64,000 nt of DNA from NCBI GenBank assembly GCA_031396205.1, contig JANNKH010000114.1:1-64000 (forward strand), written 5' to 3'. Made by a program: the position numbers and the translations under genes. The DNA comes from CAISIP01 sp031396205. GTDB lineage: Bacteria; Pseudomonadota; Gammaproteobacteria; Burkholderiales; Burkholderiaceae_C. Positions 8,047-16,714 of this stretch are shown one piece after another (the first letter of the stretch is position 1; every line of letters begins with the position of its first letter). The notes below the pieces were generated by a model. It saw nothing but the letters and a program-made list of their open reading frames with translations, searched no databases and had not been told where the DNA came from.

Positions 8047-8563
8047 CGAGCTTCCTTACCAGTGGAATGATCTCGTCGCGCAGCACCTCGGGCGTGACTG
8101 GGCCGATCTGCTTGAAGCGGATCACGCCCTCTTTGTCGATGACAAAGGTCTCGGGCACACCATAGACGCCGAAATCGATGCCGACCAGGCCCTCGCGGTC
8201 GGACAGGGAACGGGTGTAGGGATTGCCGAACTTGTTCAACCAGCCCATCGCATCGTCCGGCTTGTCCTTGTAGTTCAGGCCGTACATCGGCACCAGGGCC
8301 ATCTTCGAAAATTCGACCAGCAGCGGATGCTCGATACGGCAGGCGACACACCAGGACGCCCAGACGTTCAGAATCCAGACCTTGCCGCGCAGGTCCTGCG
8401 CCGACAGTTTCTGATCCGGCGCATCGAGCAAGGGCAGGCTGAATGCCGGCGCCGGCTTGTTGATCAACGGGGATGGCACCTCGCGCGGATTGAGCCCCAG
8501 CCCCACGGCCAGGAACCCGACCAGCATCAGGAAAATCGCCAGCGGAATCAAAAACTTTTTCAT
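8039..8563 (-). CDS. ccmG: periplasmic thiol:disulfide interchange protein CcmG/DsbE
   Basis: A 174-residue membrane-anchored thioredoxin-fold protein. The N-terminal helix MKKFLIPLAIFLMLVGFLAV is followed by the active site WASWCVAC (a CXXC pair) and the cis-Pro region GVYGVPETFVIDKEGVIRFK typical of DsbE. It keeps apocytochrome c cysteines reduced. The start ATG at 8563 overlaps the ccmF stop (ATGA). The longer open frame upstream is an out-of-frame shadow of ccmF and is not part of the gene. Confidence 0.95.
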   Translation of the reverse strand: MKKFLIPLAIFLMLVGFLAVGLGLNPREVPSPLINKPAPAFSLPLLDAPDQKLSAQDLRGKVWILNVWASWCVACRIEHPLLVEFSKMALVPMYGLNYKDKPDDAMGWLNKFGNPYTRSLSDREGLVGIDFGVYGVPETFVIDKEGVIRFKQIGPVTPEVLRDEIIPLVRKLGV

Positions 8564-10584
8564 GGGCTCGCACGCCCCGTCCGGGCCGCGGCCACGCCAC
8601 CGGCGCTCGCGCTGCGGACGTCGGCGCCCGGTGTGGCGACTGTGCTGTGAACACGTACCTTGCGGTAGCGCCGGTCCATCACGGCCAGCAAGCCGCCCAG
8701 CGCCATCAGCACGCAGCCGATCCAGATCCAGTTGACGAAGGGCTTGTGGTGCAGGCGCACGCTCCATGCCGTCGCACTGACCGGGTCGCCGAGCGCGACG
8801 TACACATCGCGCAACAAGCCGCGGTCGATAGCCACTTCAGTCATTGGCGAACGGCTGACGTTGTAGACCCTGCGATCAGGCGTCACGGTCGCCACCAGCT
8901 TGCCGCCCTGGGTCACGCTCAGCGTCGCGCGCGAGGCCTGGTAGTTGGGCCCGCGTATGTCCTCCACCTTCTCCAGCCGCACCTGGTAGTCGGCCACCAT
9001 GGCGGTATCGCCCGGCTCCATGCGCACATCGTTCTCGCTCTGGAACCCGCTGACGACGGTGACGCCGACGACGAACACCGCCACCCCCAGATGCGCCAGC
9101 AGCATGCCGTAGAAGCTGCCCGGCTGCGCCGCGAAACGGCGCGACCAGTCGGGTGAGCTGTTTTCCCGCAGTCGCGTCACCAGCGCCAACACCACGGTGC
9201 AGGCGATCCAGGCCGCCAATGCCAGGCCGAGTCCGATCATCGGCGTCCACTTGCCGAGCGCGAAAAATGCGGTGATGGCGCTGACCGCGCTCACGCCAAA
9301 CGCCCAGCGCAGGCGGTAGGCCAGCTCCGGCAGACTGGCCTGGCGCCAGCGCGCGATCGGTCCGATACCCATCAGGAACAGCGCCGGCGTCATCAGCGGT
9401 ACGAACACGGTGTCGAAATAAGGCGGCCCGACCGACAGCTTGCCCATGCCCAGCGCGTCGATCACCAGCGGGTACAGGGTGCCCAGCAGCACCGCCGCGG
9501 CCGCCACCAGCAGCAGCACATTGTTGGCCAGCAGCATCGACTCGCGCGATACCGGCTCGAAGCTGCCGCCCAGGCCAACCCGTGGCGCGCGCCAGGCGAA
9601 CAGCGCCAGCGAGCCGCCGATCACCAGCGCCAGAAAAGCCAGGATGAACAGGCCGCGGGCCGGGTCGGTGGCAAAGGCATGGACCGAACTGAGCACGCCC
9701 GAACGCACGATGAAGGTGCCCAGCAACGACAATGAAAACGCCAGGATGGCCAGCAGCGCCGTCCACATCTTGAAACCGCCACGTTTCTCGGTCACCGCCA
9801 GCGAATGGATCAGCGCAGTGCCGACCAGCCAGGGCATGAAGGACGCGTTTTCCACCGGGTCCCAGAACCACCAGCCGCCCCAGCCCAGTTCGTAGTAGGC
9901 CCAGAAGCTGCCCAGCGCGATGCCGCAGGTCAGGAAACACCAGGCCACCGTGGTCCAGGGGCGCGACCAGCGGGCCCAGGCGGCATCGAGCCGGCCCGAC
10001 AGCAGCGCCGACACCGCAAACGCGAACGCCACGACGAAACCGACATAGCCCATGTACAGCATCGGCGGGTGGATCACCATGCCGGGGTCCTGCAACAGCG
10101 GGTTCAGGTCATTGCCGTCTGCCGGCGGCGGAAACATGCGCGCGAACGGATTGGAGGTGAGCAGCGTGAACAGGATGAAGCCGCAGCTGATCAGTCCCAT
10201 CACGCCCAGTACCCGCGCCGCCATGCGCTCATCGAGCTGGCGCGAGAAGATCGACACCGCCAGTGTCCAGCCCGCCAGGATCAGCGACCACAACAGGATC
10301 GAGCCTTCATGGTTGCCCCAGACCGCCGTGATCCGGTAATGCAGGGGCAGGGTCGAGTTGGAGTGATTGGCGGCCAGCGCGACGGTGAAATCGTTGGTGA
10401 CGAAGGCATGGGTCAGGCACAGGTAGGCAATCAGCACGAACAGGAACTGTCCGCGCGCCGAAGGCCGGGCCAACCCCATCCAGGCGGCGTTGCCGGTGTG
10501 GGCACCAATCAGCGGCAGCACGCTCTGCGCCAGCGCCATCGTCAGCGCCAGGATCAGGGCGACATGGCCCAGCTCGTAGATCAT
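8560..10584 (-). CDS. ccmF: haem lyase subunit CcmF
   Basis: A 674-residue, many-helix membrane protein of the haem handling family, close to the usual length. The tryptophan-rich haem-binding segment is present (ELGWGGWWFWDPVENASFMPW, shortened), along with the WGNHEGSILLWSL motif and several conserved periplasmic histidines. CcmF takes haem from holo-CcmE and joins it to apocytochrome c. It sits inside the ccm operon with 4-base overlaps on both sides. Confidence 0.97.
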   Translation of the reverse strand: MIYELGHVALILALTMALAQSVLPLIGAHTGNAAWMGLARPSARGQFLFVLIAYLCLTHAFVTNDFTVALAANHSNSTLPLHYRITAVWGNHEGSILLWSLILAGWTLAVSIFSRQLDERMAARVLGVMGLISCGFILFTLLTSNPFARMFPPPADGNDLNPLLQDPGMVIHPPMLYMGYVGFVVAFAFAVSALLSGRLDAAWARWSRPWTTVAWCFLTCGIALGSFWAYYELGWGGWWFWDPVENASFMPWLVGTALIHSLAVTEKRGGFKMWTALLAILAFSLSLLGTFIVRSGVLSSVHAFATDPARGLFILAFLALVIGGSLALFAWRAPRVGLGGSFEPVSRESMLLANNVLLLVAAAAVLLGTLYPLVIDALGMGKLSVGPPYFDTVFVPLMTPALFLMGIGPIARWRQASLPELAYRLRWAFGVSAVSAITAFFALGKWTPMIGLGLALAAWIACTVVLALVTRLRENSSPDWSRRFAAQPGSFYGMLLAHLGVAVFVVGVTVVSGFQSENDVRMEPGDTAMVADYQVRLEKVEDIRGPNYQASRATLSVTQGGKLVATVTPDRRVYNVSRSPMTEVAIDRGLLRDVYVALGDPVSATAWSVRLHHKPFVNWIWIGCVLMALGGLLAVMDRRYRKVRVHSTVATPGADVRSASAGGVAAARTGRASP

Positions 10585-11060
10585 GGTCGGCCTCCCACCG
10601 GTGGTGTGGCCAGCGTGGCAGTGGACTGCTCCTTGTGGCTGGCAGCGTTCTTCAATGCCTCTGCCGCTTCCGGGGGCATGTAATTCTCGTCATGCTTGGC
10701 CAGCACCTGGTCGGCGCGAAACACACCGTCAGCGCCGAGCTTGCCCTGCGCGACCACGCCCTTGCCTTCCTTGAACAGGTCGGGCAGCAAGCCGGTATAG
10801 GACACCGGTATGGCGTGCGCCAGGTCGGTCACCTTGAATCGGACCGTCAGGCCCTGGGTGTCGCGTTCGATGCTTCCCTGCTCCACCAGGCCGCCGACGC
10901 GGAAACTTCGCTCGCGGGGGGCCTCATTGGCCATGACCTGGCTGGGACTGAAGAAAAACACCAGATTGCTCTGAAATGCCTGCAGCACCAGTGTGCTGGC
11001 CATGCCCAGTGCAAGCAGTGCCAGTGCCACAGCCAGGGCGCGTTTGGTTCTGGGCTTCAT
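10581..11060 (-). CDS. ccmE: haem chaperone CcmE
   Basis: A 159-residue periplasmic haem chaperone with an N-terminal anchor (MKPRTKRALAVALALLALGM) and an OB-fold. The haem-attachment motif is AKHDENY, in which the His binds haem covalently and the Tyr is four residues on. It moves haem from CcmABCD to CcmF. It overlaps ccmF by 4 bases and ccmD by 4 bases. The upstream open sequence is not counted because MKPRTKRAL is the conserved family start. Confidence 0.97.
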   Translation of the reverse strand: MKPRTKRALAVALALLALGMASTLVLQAFQSNLVFFFSPSQVMANEAPRERSFRVGGLVEQGSIERDTQGLTVRFKVTDLAHAIPVSYTGLLPDLFKEGKGVVAQGKLGADGVFRADQVLAKHDENYMPPEAAEALKNAASHKEQSTATLATPPVGGRP

Positions 11061-11239
11061 ATCCCGACTCCCGTGTTGTCGCCTGCGCCGGCATCGTCCT
11101 GCTGCAATGCGACGCGCCGGCGCGCAGCGAGCAGGCCGGTTTCCGTGACCAATACCAGCAGGCACATCGCAAAAGAGCCCCACACATACAGGCCATAGCC
11201 GCCCATGGCAAAAAAATCGGACCAGCTAGACCAGTTCAT
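11057..11239 (-). CDS. ccmD: haem exporter small subunit CcmD
   Basis: A 60-residue single-span membrane protein (MNWSSWSDFFAMGGYGLYVW, then a helix, then ARRRVALQQDD). The DFFAMGGYGLYVWGS pattern and a charged tail are the CcmD hallmark. It links CcmC to CcmE in the haem-loading complex. It is easily missed because of its size. It begins 25 bases after ccmC and overlaps ccmE. Confidence 0.95.
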   Translation of the reverse strand: MNWSSWSDFFAMGGYGLYVWGSFAMCLLVLVTETGLLAARRRVALQQDDAGAGDNTGVGI

Positions 11240-11264
11240 GAAACCATCACCTTCAAGCGCCCTT

Positions 11265-12011
11265 TCATGCCATTGCCACCGCTTTTTGCACCCACGCGGT
11301 ATGCCGCTCGCGCTCCAGGATGATGGTGCGCACCCGCACCAGCGCGATCGCAATGCAATACGCCCAGAACGCCAGGCTCATCACCAGCATGCCGATCAGC
11401 ATCGGCGGCGCCATGCTGGGGGCATTGGTCAGGCTGACCGAGGCCCCCTGGTGCAGGGTGTTCCACCATTTGACCGAGAAATAGATGATCGGCACGTTGA
11501 CCACCCCCACAATAGCCAGCAGCGCGGCCGACCGATCAGCGCGGCGCGGATCGTCGATGGCGGCGTGCAGGGCCATGTAGCCGATATACAGGAACAGCAA
11601 TACCAGCTCGGATGTCAACCGCGCGTCCCAGACCCACCAGGCGCCCCAGGTCGGCTTGCCCCACAGGGCGCCGGTCCACAGGGCCAGGAAGGTCATCCAG
11701 GCCCCGGTGGGCGCCAGCGCATTGGCCAGCATCGACGATAAACGCGAATTAAAGATCAGTCCGACAGCGGCCCAGAATGCCATCGCGGTGTAGACCACCA
11801 TCGACATCCATGCGGCCGGCACATGCACAAATATGATGCGGTAGGCTTCACCCTGCTGGGCATCGGTGGGCGCGACCCACAAACCCAGATACAGGCCCGT
11901 CGCGGTCAGGACCACCGCGGCAAACGACAGCCACGGCACGAACCGGCCCGCCAGCAGATAAAAATTCTGCGGGGCCGCGTACTTGAACCAGTTGACGCGT
12001 TTATCAATCAT
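11265..12011 (-). CDS. ccmC: haem exporter CcmC
   Basis: A 248-residue, six-helix membrane protein. It has the tryptophan-rich motif WGAWWVWDARLTSELVL and conserved periplasmic histidines (IIFVHVPAAWMS). CcmC loads haem onto CcmE. The N-terminal sequence MIDKRVNWFKYAAPQNFY is typical, so the start is secure. It follows ccmB after 81 bases. Confidence 0.97.
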   Translation of the reverse strand: MIDKRVNWFKYAAPQNFYLLAGRFVPWLSFAAVVLTATGLYLGLWVAPTDAQQGEAYRIIFVHVPAAWMSMVVYTAMAFWAAVGLIFNSRLSSMLANALAPTGAWMTFLALWTGALWGKPTWGAWWVWDARLTSELVLLFLYIGYMALHAAIDDPRRADRSAALLAIVGVVNVPIIYFSVKWWNTLHQGASVSLTNAPSMAPPMLIGMLVMSLAFWAYCIAIALVRVRTIILERERHTAWVQKAVAMA

Positions 12012-12092
12012 GACAAATATTGACAGCCTTTGAATTTACCCTAGTCGCCATGGCAGTGATTTGATTTGGGGTAATCGACGCGGGTTGCGCGC

Positions 12093-12749
12093 TCATTCCA
12101 GCGCAATACGCAGCGCGGTTGCGGTCGCCCAGGGCGCTCCCACCACCGCCAGCAGCAGAAAAGCCCCTAAAAGCGAGAAATGGCCACCATATTGCATGCC
12201 GGTACGACTCGCTTCGACCGCGGCCGTTCCAAAAATAAGCACTGGAACACATAACGGCAATATCAACAGCGGCATCAGGACGGCCGCGCCGCGCACGCCG
12301 ACCGTCAGTGCGGCGCCCACCGCGCCGATCAGGCTGAGCAGCGGCGTGGCCAGCAGCAAGGCCAGCAACAATACGCCGGTGGCCGGCCAACCCAGGTCGA
12401 ACTGCAGCGCCAGCAAAGGCGACACCAGCGCCAGCAGCAGGCCTGAACAGATCCAGTGCGCGACGATCTTGGCAATGACCAGCAAGGGCAGCGGGCTGAC
12501 GGACAGCAGCAACTGCTCCAGCGTGCCGTCATGGTAGTCGTCGGCGAACATGCGGCCCAGCGACAGCATGGCTGCCAACAAGGCGGCGACAAACACCACG
12601 CCCGGCCCCATGCTGCGCAGCATGGCCGGCTCGGGGCCGACACCCAGCGGAAACAGGCTGGCCACCAGGACGAAGAACACCAGGACGCTCAGCGGGTCAG
12701 CGCGCCGGCGCAGCGCCAGCCGCAGGTCGCGCGCGACGACGCAGCGCAT
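12093..12749 (-). CDS. ccmB: haem exporter permease CcmB
   Basis: A 218-residue ABC-type membrane subunit with about six helices. Conserved features are RDLRLALRRRADPL near the N-terminus, FADDYHDGTLEQLLLS, and the C-terminal PWATATALRIALE. It pairs with the ATPase CcmA; ATP hydrolysis drives release of holo-CcmE. I chose ATG 12749 because family members start just before the RDLRLA motif. A GTG at 12800, 7 bases after the ccmA stop, would add 17 residues and is possible. Confidence 0.93.
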   Translation of the reverse strand: MRCVVARDLRLALRRRADPLSVLVFFVLVASLFPLGVGPEPAMLRSMGPGVVFVAALLAAMLSLGRMFADDYHDGTLEQLLLSVSPLPLLVIAKIVAHWICSGLLLALVSPLLALQFDLGWPATGVLLLALLLATPLLSLIGAVGAALTVGVRGAAVLMPLLILPLCVPVLIFGTAAVEASRTGMQYGGHFSLLGAFLLLAVVGAPWATATALRIALE

Positions 12750-12807
12750 GGCATCCAGGATGCCGGCCGATGGCGTGGATGTAGTGATGGTCTGGTTCAC
12801 TGCAGAT

Positions 12808-13458
12808 TCACAATGCCAGCAGGACGACCCGATCGGCCAGCGCGTCCAACGCCACATCCTGATGGCTGGTCAGCACCACCACACCACCGCGCTCGAGTTG
12901 GGCCTGGAGCAGGACGCACAACCAGTCGGTGGCGGCGGTATCGAGCGCGTTGAAGGGCTCGTCCAGCACCCACAGTGGCACACTGCCCGACAGCACCAGC
13001 CGCGCCAGTGCCACGCGCCGGCGCTGGCCCTGGGACAACTGACGCGCCGGCGTGCGCTGGCGACCGGGCAATCCGGCCTGCGCCAGGGCGGCGCCGGCCT
13101 GCTCGCGGCTGACCACGATGCCGCCGAGCAGGCAGGTAGTTTGCAGGTTTTCCAGTGCCGTCAGGTCGTCCTTCAGGGCGCTGGCATGTCCGAGGTAGAC
13201 CAGTTCGCGGCAATATTGTTCGGCCAGGTCCCGGATCGGTTCGCCGCGCCACAGCACCTGGCCATCGGCCGCCGGCAAAAGACCACACACCATGCGCAGC
13301 AAGCTGGTCTTGCCCGCGCCGTTGACGCCGCGCACCCGCAATAACCGGCCCGGCGCAACCTGGCAACTGAGCCGTTCGAACAAGGTCCGGCCACCCCGGA
13401 CGCAGGAAACCTCGCGCAGCTCAAGCACGGGACATGAACCGAAACGGGGGCCGCGCAT
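12808..13458 (-). CDS. ccmA: haem exporter ATPase CcmA
   Basis: A 216-residue ABC ATPase. Walker A is GVNGAGKTS, the signature is LSQGQRRRVALAR, Walker B is LWVLDEP, and the H-loop is LTSHQ. It energises the CcmABCD complex. It is the first gene of the ccm operon. The ATG at 13458 gives a slightly long N-terminus; a GTG at 13428 (VLELREVSCVRGGR) matches the usual family start. The accessory island begins just upstream. Confidence 0.95.
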   Translation of the reverse strand: MRGPRFGSCPVLELREVSCVRGGRTLFERLSCQVAPGRLLRVRGVNGAGKTSLLRMVCGLLPAADGQVLWRGEPIRDLAEQYCRELVYLGHASALKDDLTALENLQTTCLLGGIVVSREQAGAALAQAGLPGRQRTPARQLSQGQRRRVALARLVLSGSVPLWVLDEPFNALDTAATDWLCVLLQAQLERGGVVVLTSHQDVALDALADRVVLLAL

Positions 13459-13854
13459 GGGCCGGGCTTGGGCAACAGGAAGCGTCTGCGACGCGGACGA
13501 ACGGTCTCACGATAGGTCCCGAACAGGGCAAAGGCCGGATTATCCCTATTGCCAAGTGGCAAGTGCGTTGCGCCGCTCGACAACGCCGCCGTTGAACTGG
13601 TTGACTGCGTCGATGCGATTGAATCGACCGGGTTTTTGCAGGCGCTTGTTTAGCGTGTTTCGACCAGGAGAAGCCATTCCCGCGCGATACCGAATGTACA
13701 GAGCAATCGATAGGCAATGGCATCGCAGCCGGCCACAGGTTGAGCCGGCGTGTGCTGGGTGAATTGCCAATGGCAACTCCGCCTCCTGGGTGAAAGCTCG
13801 ACAGCCGCGCACATGGGCCCGCCTGAGGGCAGAGTCCTCGTCCAACAAGACCCC
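13459..13854. other. gene-poor junction between ccmA and the accessory island
   Basis: No convincing gene. Two short palindromes of the same design, TTGCCA(n)TGGCAA, lie at about 13549-13563 and 13764-13776, roughly 215 bases apart. They could be operator-like or mark the ends of a small element. A short minus-strand open frame between them has no recognisable domain. The ccm promoter should be here, but no clear -10/-35 pair stands out. Confidence 0.3.
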
Positions 13855-14374
13855 TCACCCCAATAGCCCGGGGTTGAGCCGCCAGGTTGAGAGCGTGAGC
13901 GCCGCTGCGAACGACACCCATGCCAGGTAGGGCATGAGCAACGCCCCCGCGACGCGGTTGACCCGCCAGAACAGGCAAGTGGTGACAAGAATGAGGGCCC
14001 AGAGCAGCAAAATCTCGGCGAATGCCGGCCCCCCAAGGCGCCAGACAAAGAACAACCAGGTCCAAAGGGCATTGGCGGCCAACTGAACAACGAAGACGAG
14101 CAGCGCGCGGTGTGCGCCCGCAAACCCCCGCGCCCGCCAGACCAACCATGCAGCGATGCCCATGCATGCATACAGAACCGTCCACACGGGCCCAAACAAC
14201 CACCCCGGCGGCGCCCAGGACGGGCGAACAAGCTCACGATAGAACTCACCCGAGTTTGCTGACGCGAGCCCGCCGACAGCGGCCGCAGCAAAGGCCAGCA
14301 GCAAAGGCCAGCAGCAACCAGCCGGCGAGGCCAATGGCTTGCTGTGCAACTGATAGGGGAGCAAGGCGCGACAT
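13855..14374 (-). pseudogene. tspO: TspO/MBR family protein, frameshifted by a 13-bp duplication
   Basis: TspO is a five-helix tryptophan-rich membrane protein that binds porphyrins and other ligands. The core is intact from VGGLASANSGEFYRELVRPSW onward, including APPGWLFGPVWTVLY and the later WLFFVW and PYLAWVSFA helices. The true start is ATG 14374 (MSRLAPLSVAQQAIGLAGWL), but an exact 13-bp tandem duplication at 14285-14310 shifts the frame inside the first helix. Removing one copy restores LLLAFAAAAVGG and gives a 168-residue protein. As it stands, translation from the native start ends early; only a TTG start at 14364 stays in the downstream frame, with a poor first helix. Confidence 0.88.
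14285..14310. repeat. 13-bp tandem duplication (GCAGCAAAGGCCA x2)
   Basis: Two exact 13-base copies at 14285-14297 and 14298-14310, with seven more bases of the unit following. Because 13 is not a multiple of three, the duplication shifts the tspO frame. It may be a replication-slippage product and could revert. Confidence 0.95.
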
Positions 14375-14408
14375 AGGCGATCAATTCTTTAAGTCAAGCG
14401 GGAGACGA

Positions 14409-14460
14409 CGGCTGGCTGCCACGCGGCAAGCTAGCCATGCGATAGTGGGGCAGCCAGCCG
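14409..14460. repeat. 12-bp inverted repeat with 28-base loop
   Basis: CGGCTGGCTGCC at 14409-14420 pairs exactly with GGCAGCCAGCCG at 14449-14460; allowing one mismatch the stem extends to 15 bp. It lies between the GNAT gene and tspO on the minus strand and could end the GNAT transcript. I considered an integron attC site but the flanking core boxes do not fit. Confidence 0.6.
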
Positions 14461-14506
14461 TTGGCTCTACGCAATAACGGATTAGGCCATGACGCACCTT
14501 CTGCGT

Positions 14507-14977
14507 TCACTGGCGTTGCGGGATGAGCAGTTCAAGCACTTGGTCTCCCAACGCGTCCGTTGCGCCTGTAGCCCGCCACCCAAGGCGCCGATAAAAGCCG
14601 TAAGAGCGTACCGCAGGGTCCGCTGAGCAACCAAGGAACAGACGACTGTGCCCGACTGCGCGCAAGTTCTCAACCACCTGCTCCAGCAGGCGTCGTCCGA
14701 GGCCAATGCCCTCGTATTCAGGCAAGAGCGCAAGAACGACAACTTCGCCGGTTCGAGCGTCACCGAAGCAATACCCAACCAGACTGCCCTTTGCCCGACA
14801 GACATAGCCTGGCAGGACGCCAGCCGCGATATCTGCGCCCCAACTGGCAGCCGTGATTCCAATCTCGCGCAGCCTGGACTCAGAAACGGCGTTCTCGCGC
14901 GTGCGACCTCGAAGAGCAACACACTCCGTGGCGTCACTGCGCAGCGCAGGACTCAGGGAAAGACGCGTCGACTGCAC
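14507..14977 (-). CDS. GNAT family N-acetyltransferase
   Basis: A 156-residue acetyltransferase. The acetyl-CoA-binding motif is VVVLALLPEYEGIGLGRRLL (R/Q-x-x-G-x-G type), preceded by GYVCRAKGSLVGYCFGD and followed by SYGFYRRLGW. It resembles stand-alone GNATs that start close to an ALRSDATECVALRGRTREN segment, so I take the GTG at 14977 as start; a TTG at 15097 would add 40 residues without domain character. Substrate unknown. It lies in the low-GC island between decayed genes but looks intact. Confidence 0.75.
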   Translation of the reverse strand: MQSTRLSLSPALRSDATECVALRGRTRENAVSESRLREIGITAASWGADIAAGVLPGYVCRAKGSLVGYCFGDARTGEVVVLALLPEYEGIGLGRRLLEQVVENLRAVGHSRLFLGCSADPAVRSYGFYRRLGWRATGATDALGDQVLELLIPQRQ

Positions 14978-15421
14978 GGTGTTCTGTCTTCGTGACCTAA
15001 CGAATCGCGCTTGTCTGCCGTGCAATCGAGTTTGTTGCAACCTGGAGCACCGCCTGCGGCGGATAGACCTTGCTGGACAGAACCTGACCATGAGCAATGG
15101 CGACAGGGCTCCACAATCCGGTCAGTCATCATGGGTTGGAATACTACTGCGAACTGGTGACTCCTGCACAGGATGAACCCGTCCTTTCGACCAAGTCCTG
15201 CCAGGCTCGTAGCGACCAATGACGGACATCCGTTGAACTTTCTGAAGTCGGAAATTCGCTGTCGATGATGGCATGGCGCTGCCTCGTTGCCTGGGGCGCT
15301 CTGGCATGTCATCCTGGCTGAAATGACGGAAATCAACTGGCTTGCAACCGACTCCGCTCACATTTGAATGCTGTATCCCTCGCACTGGCGTGAAGGGCAG
15401 TGAATCGAGGGTGAAACACCA
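14978..15421. other. intergenic, no gene recognised
   Basis: No supportable gene on either strand. The stretch around 15205-15265 (ATGACGGACATCCGTTGAAC and what follows) recalls short dispersed intergenic repeats of betaproteobacteria, but this is a recollection rather than a match I can show. The start of the DUF6064 gene lies at the right edge. Confidence 0.3.
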
Positions 15422-16069
15422 ATGCAGCTTCCCTTTTCCATCGAGCAGTTCTTCGGCGTGTTTCACAACTACAACACGGCGGTATGGCCTGCCCAGGTGT
15501 TTCTACTTTTGCTCGCACTGATGGCCATCGCTCTGGTGCTGGTCCGGCGGAGTTGGTCCGGCCTGGCCATTTCGGCCATCCTCGCGTTTCTTTGGATATG
15601 GCTGGGCTTGGTCTACCACCTCGCATTCTTCTCGGCCATCAATCCGGTTGCCTACGTCTTCGCCGGCGTGTCAGTTGCGGGCGGTTTTGTCTTCTTCTGG
15701 CAAGGCGTCGTTCGTCGCCGGCTTGATTTCCAGTGGACTCCTGGCGCTCGCTCATATACCGGCCTCTTTTTCATAGTGTTCGCGCTCATCGTGTATCCGG
15801 CCTGGTCGGTATTCGCGGGCCACGGCTATCCTGCATTTCCTACGTTCGGCCTTCCTTGCCCGACGACGATTTTCACGATTGGATTGCTTGCACTCACGGT
15901 CGCGCCGTACCCGCGCAGCCCATTGATGGTGCCTGTCCTATGGTGTTTCGTTGGGGGACAGGCGGCATTTCTCTTGGACGTGCCACCTGATTCAGGGCTC
16001 ATTGCCGCAGGGGTGGTGGGCATTGTTCTGCTCATGCGTTCCGGAGGCGCCATGACGAACTCCGGATAA
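15422..16069 (+). CDS. DUF6064 family membrane protein
   Basis: A 215-residue protein with six or seven predicted membrane helices. The N-terminus MQLPFSIEQFFGVFHNYNTA, followed by VWPAQVFLLLLALMA, is the DUF6064 hallmark, as are the LGLVYHLAFFSAINP and FPTFGLPCPTTIFTIGLL segments. No biochemical role is established that I know of. The gene appears complete, although it lies among pseudogenes. It is convergent with the broken CDF exporter gene. Confidence 0.85.
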   Translation: MQLPFSIEQFFGVFHNYNTAVWPAQVFLLLLALMAIALVLVRRSWSGLAISAILAFLWIWLGLVYHLAFFSAINPVAYVFAGVSVAGGFVFFWQGVVRRRLDFQWTPGARSYTGLFFIVFALIVYPAWSVFAGHGYPAFPTFGLPCPTTIFTIGLLALTVAPYPRSPLMVPVLWCFVGGQAAFLLDVPPDSGLIAAGVVGIVLLMRSGGAMTNSG

Positions 16070-16136
16070 TCGCACTCGGTAGATTCGACGTCGGGAGTAC
16101 CCAGCGGCTGTCGGATCGGATGCCGCAGGCGCGTGG

Positions 16137-16581
16137 TCAACATGTGTCGATGGGAGCGTCGCGTTGACATCGCTGATAGCCGTGTCGATGCCAATACCAA
16201 TGGCTGCAACCCCTATGACAGTCCAGCCTTCGGTCGCCTCGGGAGCGCCGAGACGAGTAATTGCCTTCCACCCCAAGGACCCCATGCCACCAACAGCGAC
16301 ACTGCGTTGATGAAGGCGGCCAGTACGGACCCACGTCTCCAGACGTCGGTGTGTCGGTCGTCGGCCTTGAGTTTTACAGCCATGGCTGCGCCCCAAGCCA
16401 GTACCAGGCCGGCCATATTATTGCTCGGGTTGTGGTCGGCATCCGCCAACAGTGCCAGCGAGTTGACCTTCCAGCCGTAGAACCTTTTCACCAATACGAA
16501 GCCCAAGTTGAGCCCTGTTCCGATGGCAAATGCTTTGCTGAAGTCCTGGGGCGCACGCGCATGCGCGTTGTGGTCGTGCAA
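16137..16581 (-). pseudogene. degraded CDF cation exporter (CzcD-like)
   Basis: The N-terminal part is readable: HDHNAHARAPQDFSKAFAIG, then LNLGFVLVKRFYGWKVNSLALLADADHN, shortened here. A frameshift near 16310 moves the match to another frame (EGWTVIGVAAIGIGIDTAI), and a further shift leaves only traces before it ends. The zinc-site helix normally reads DAGHNLSD; here it reads DADHNPSN, so metal-binding residues are also changed. No ATG is available, only a TTG at 16581. It is clearly non-functional. It sits downstream of the arsA-like gene, which fits a former metal/arsenic resistance block. Confidence 0.8.
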
Positions 16582-16714
16582 GCTGGTTTCCCGTTCGTCT
16601 CAAGGCTTTCGGACAAGCGCGCGATCCCGATGGGAGCCGGTGGCGACCACTTCCAACACGGCACCATACTTGCTGATGCTGTCGTCGGCAGCTACGTCAT
16701 GTGTGGAACGGCCC

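Noticed and set aside
14395..15010. Integron attC-like structure around the GNAT gene (inverted repeat, GCCTAAT, GTTAGGT boxes)
   Set aside because: The core boxes do not pair at the right spacing around the stem, and no integron integrase is in the window.
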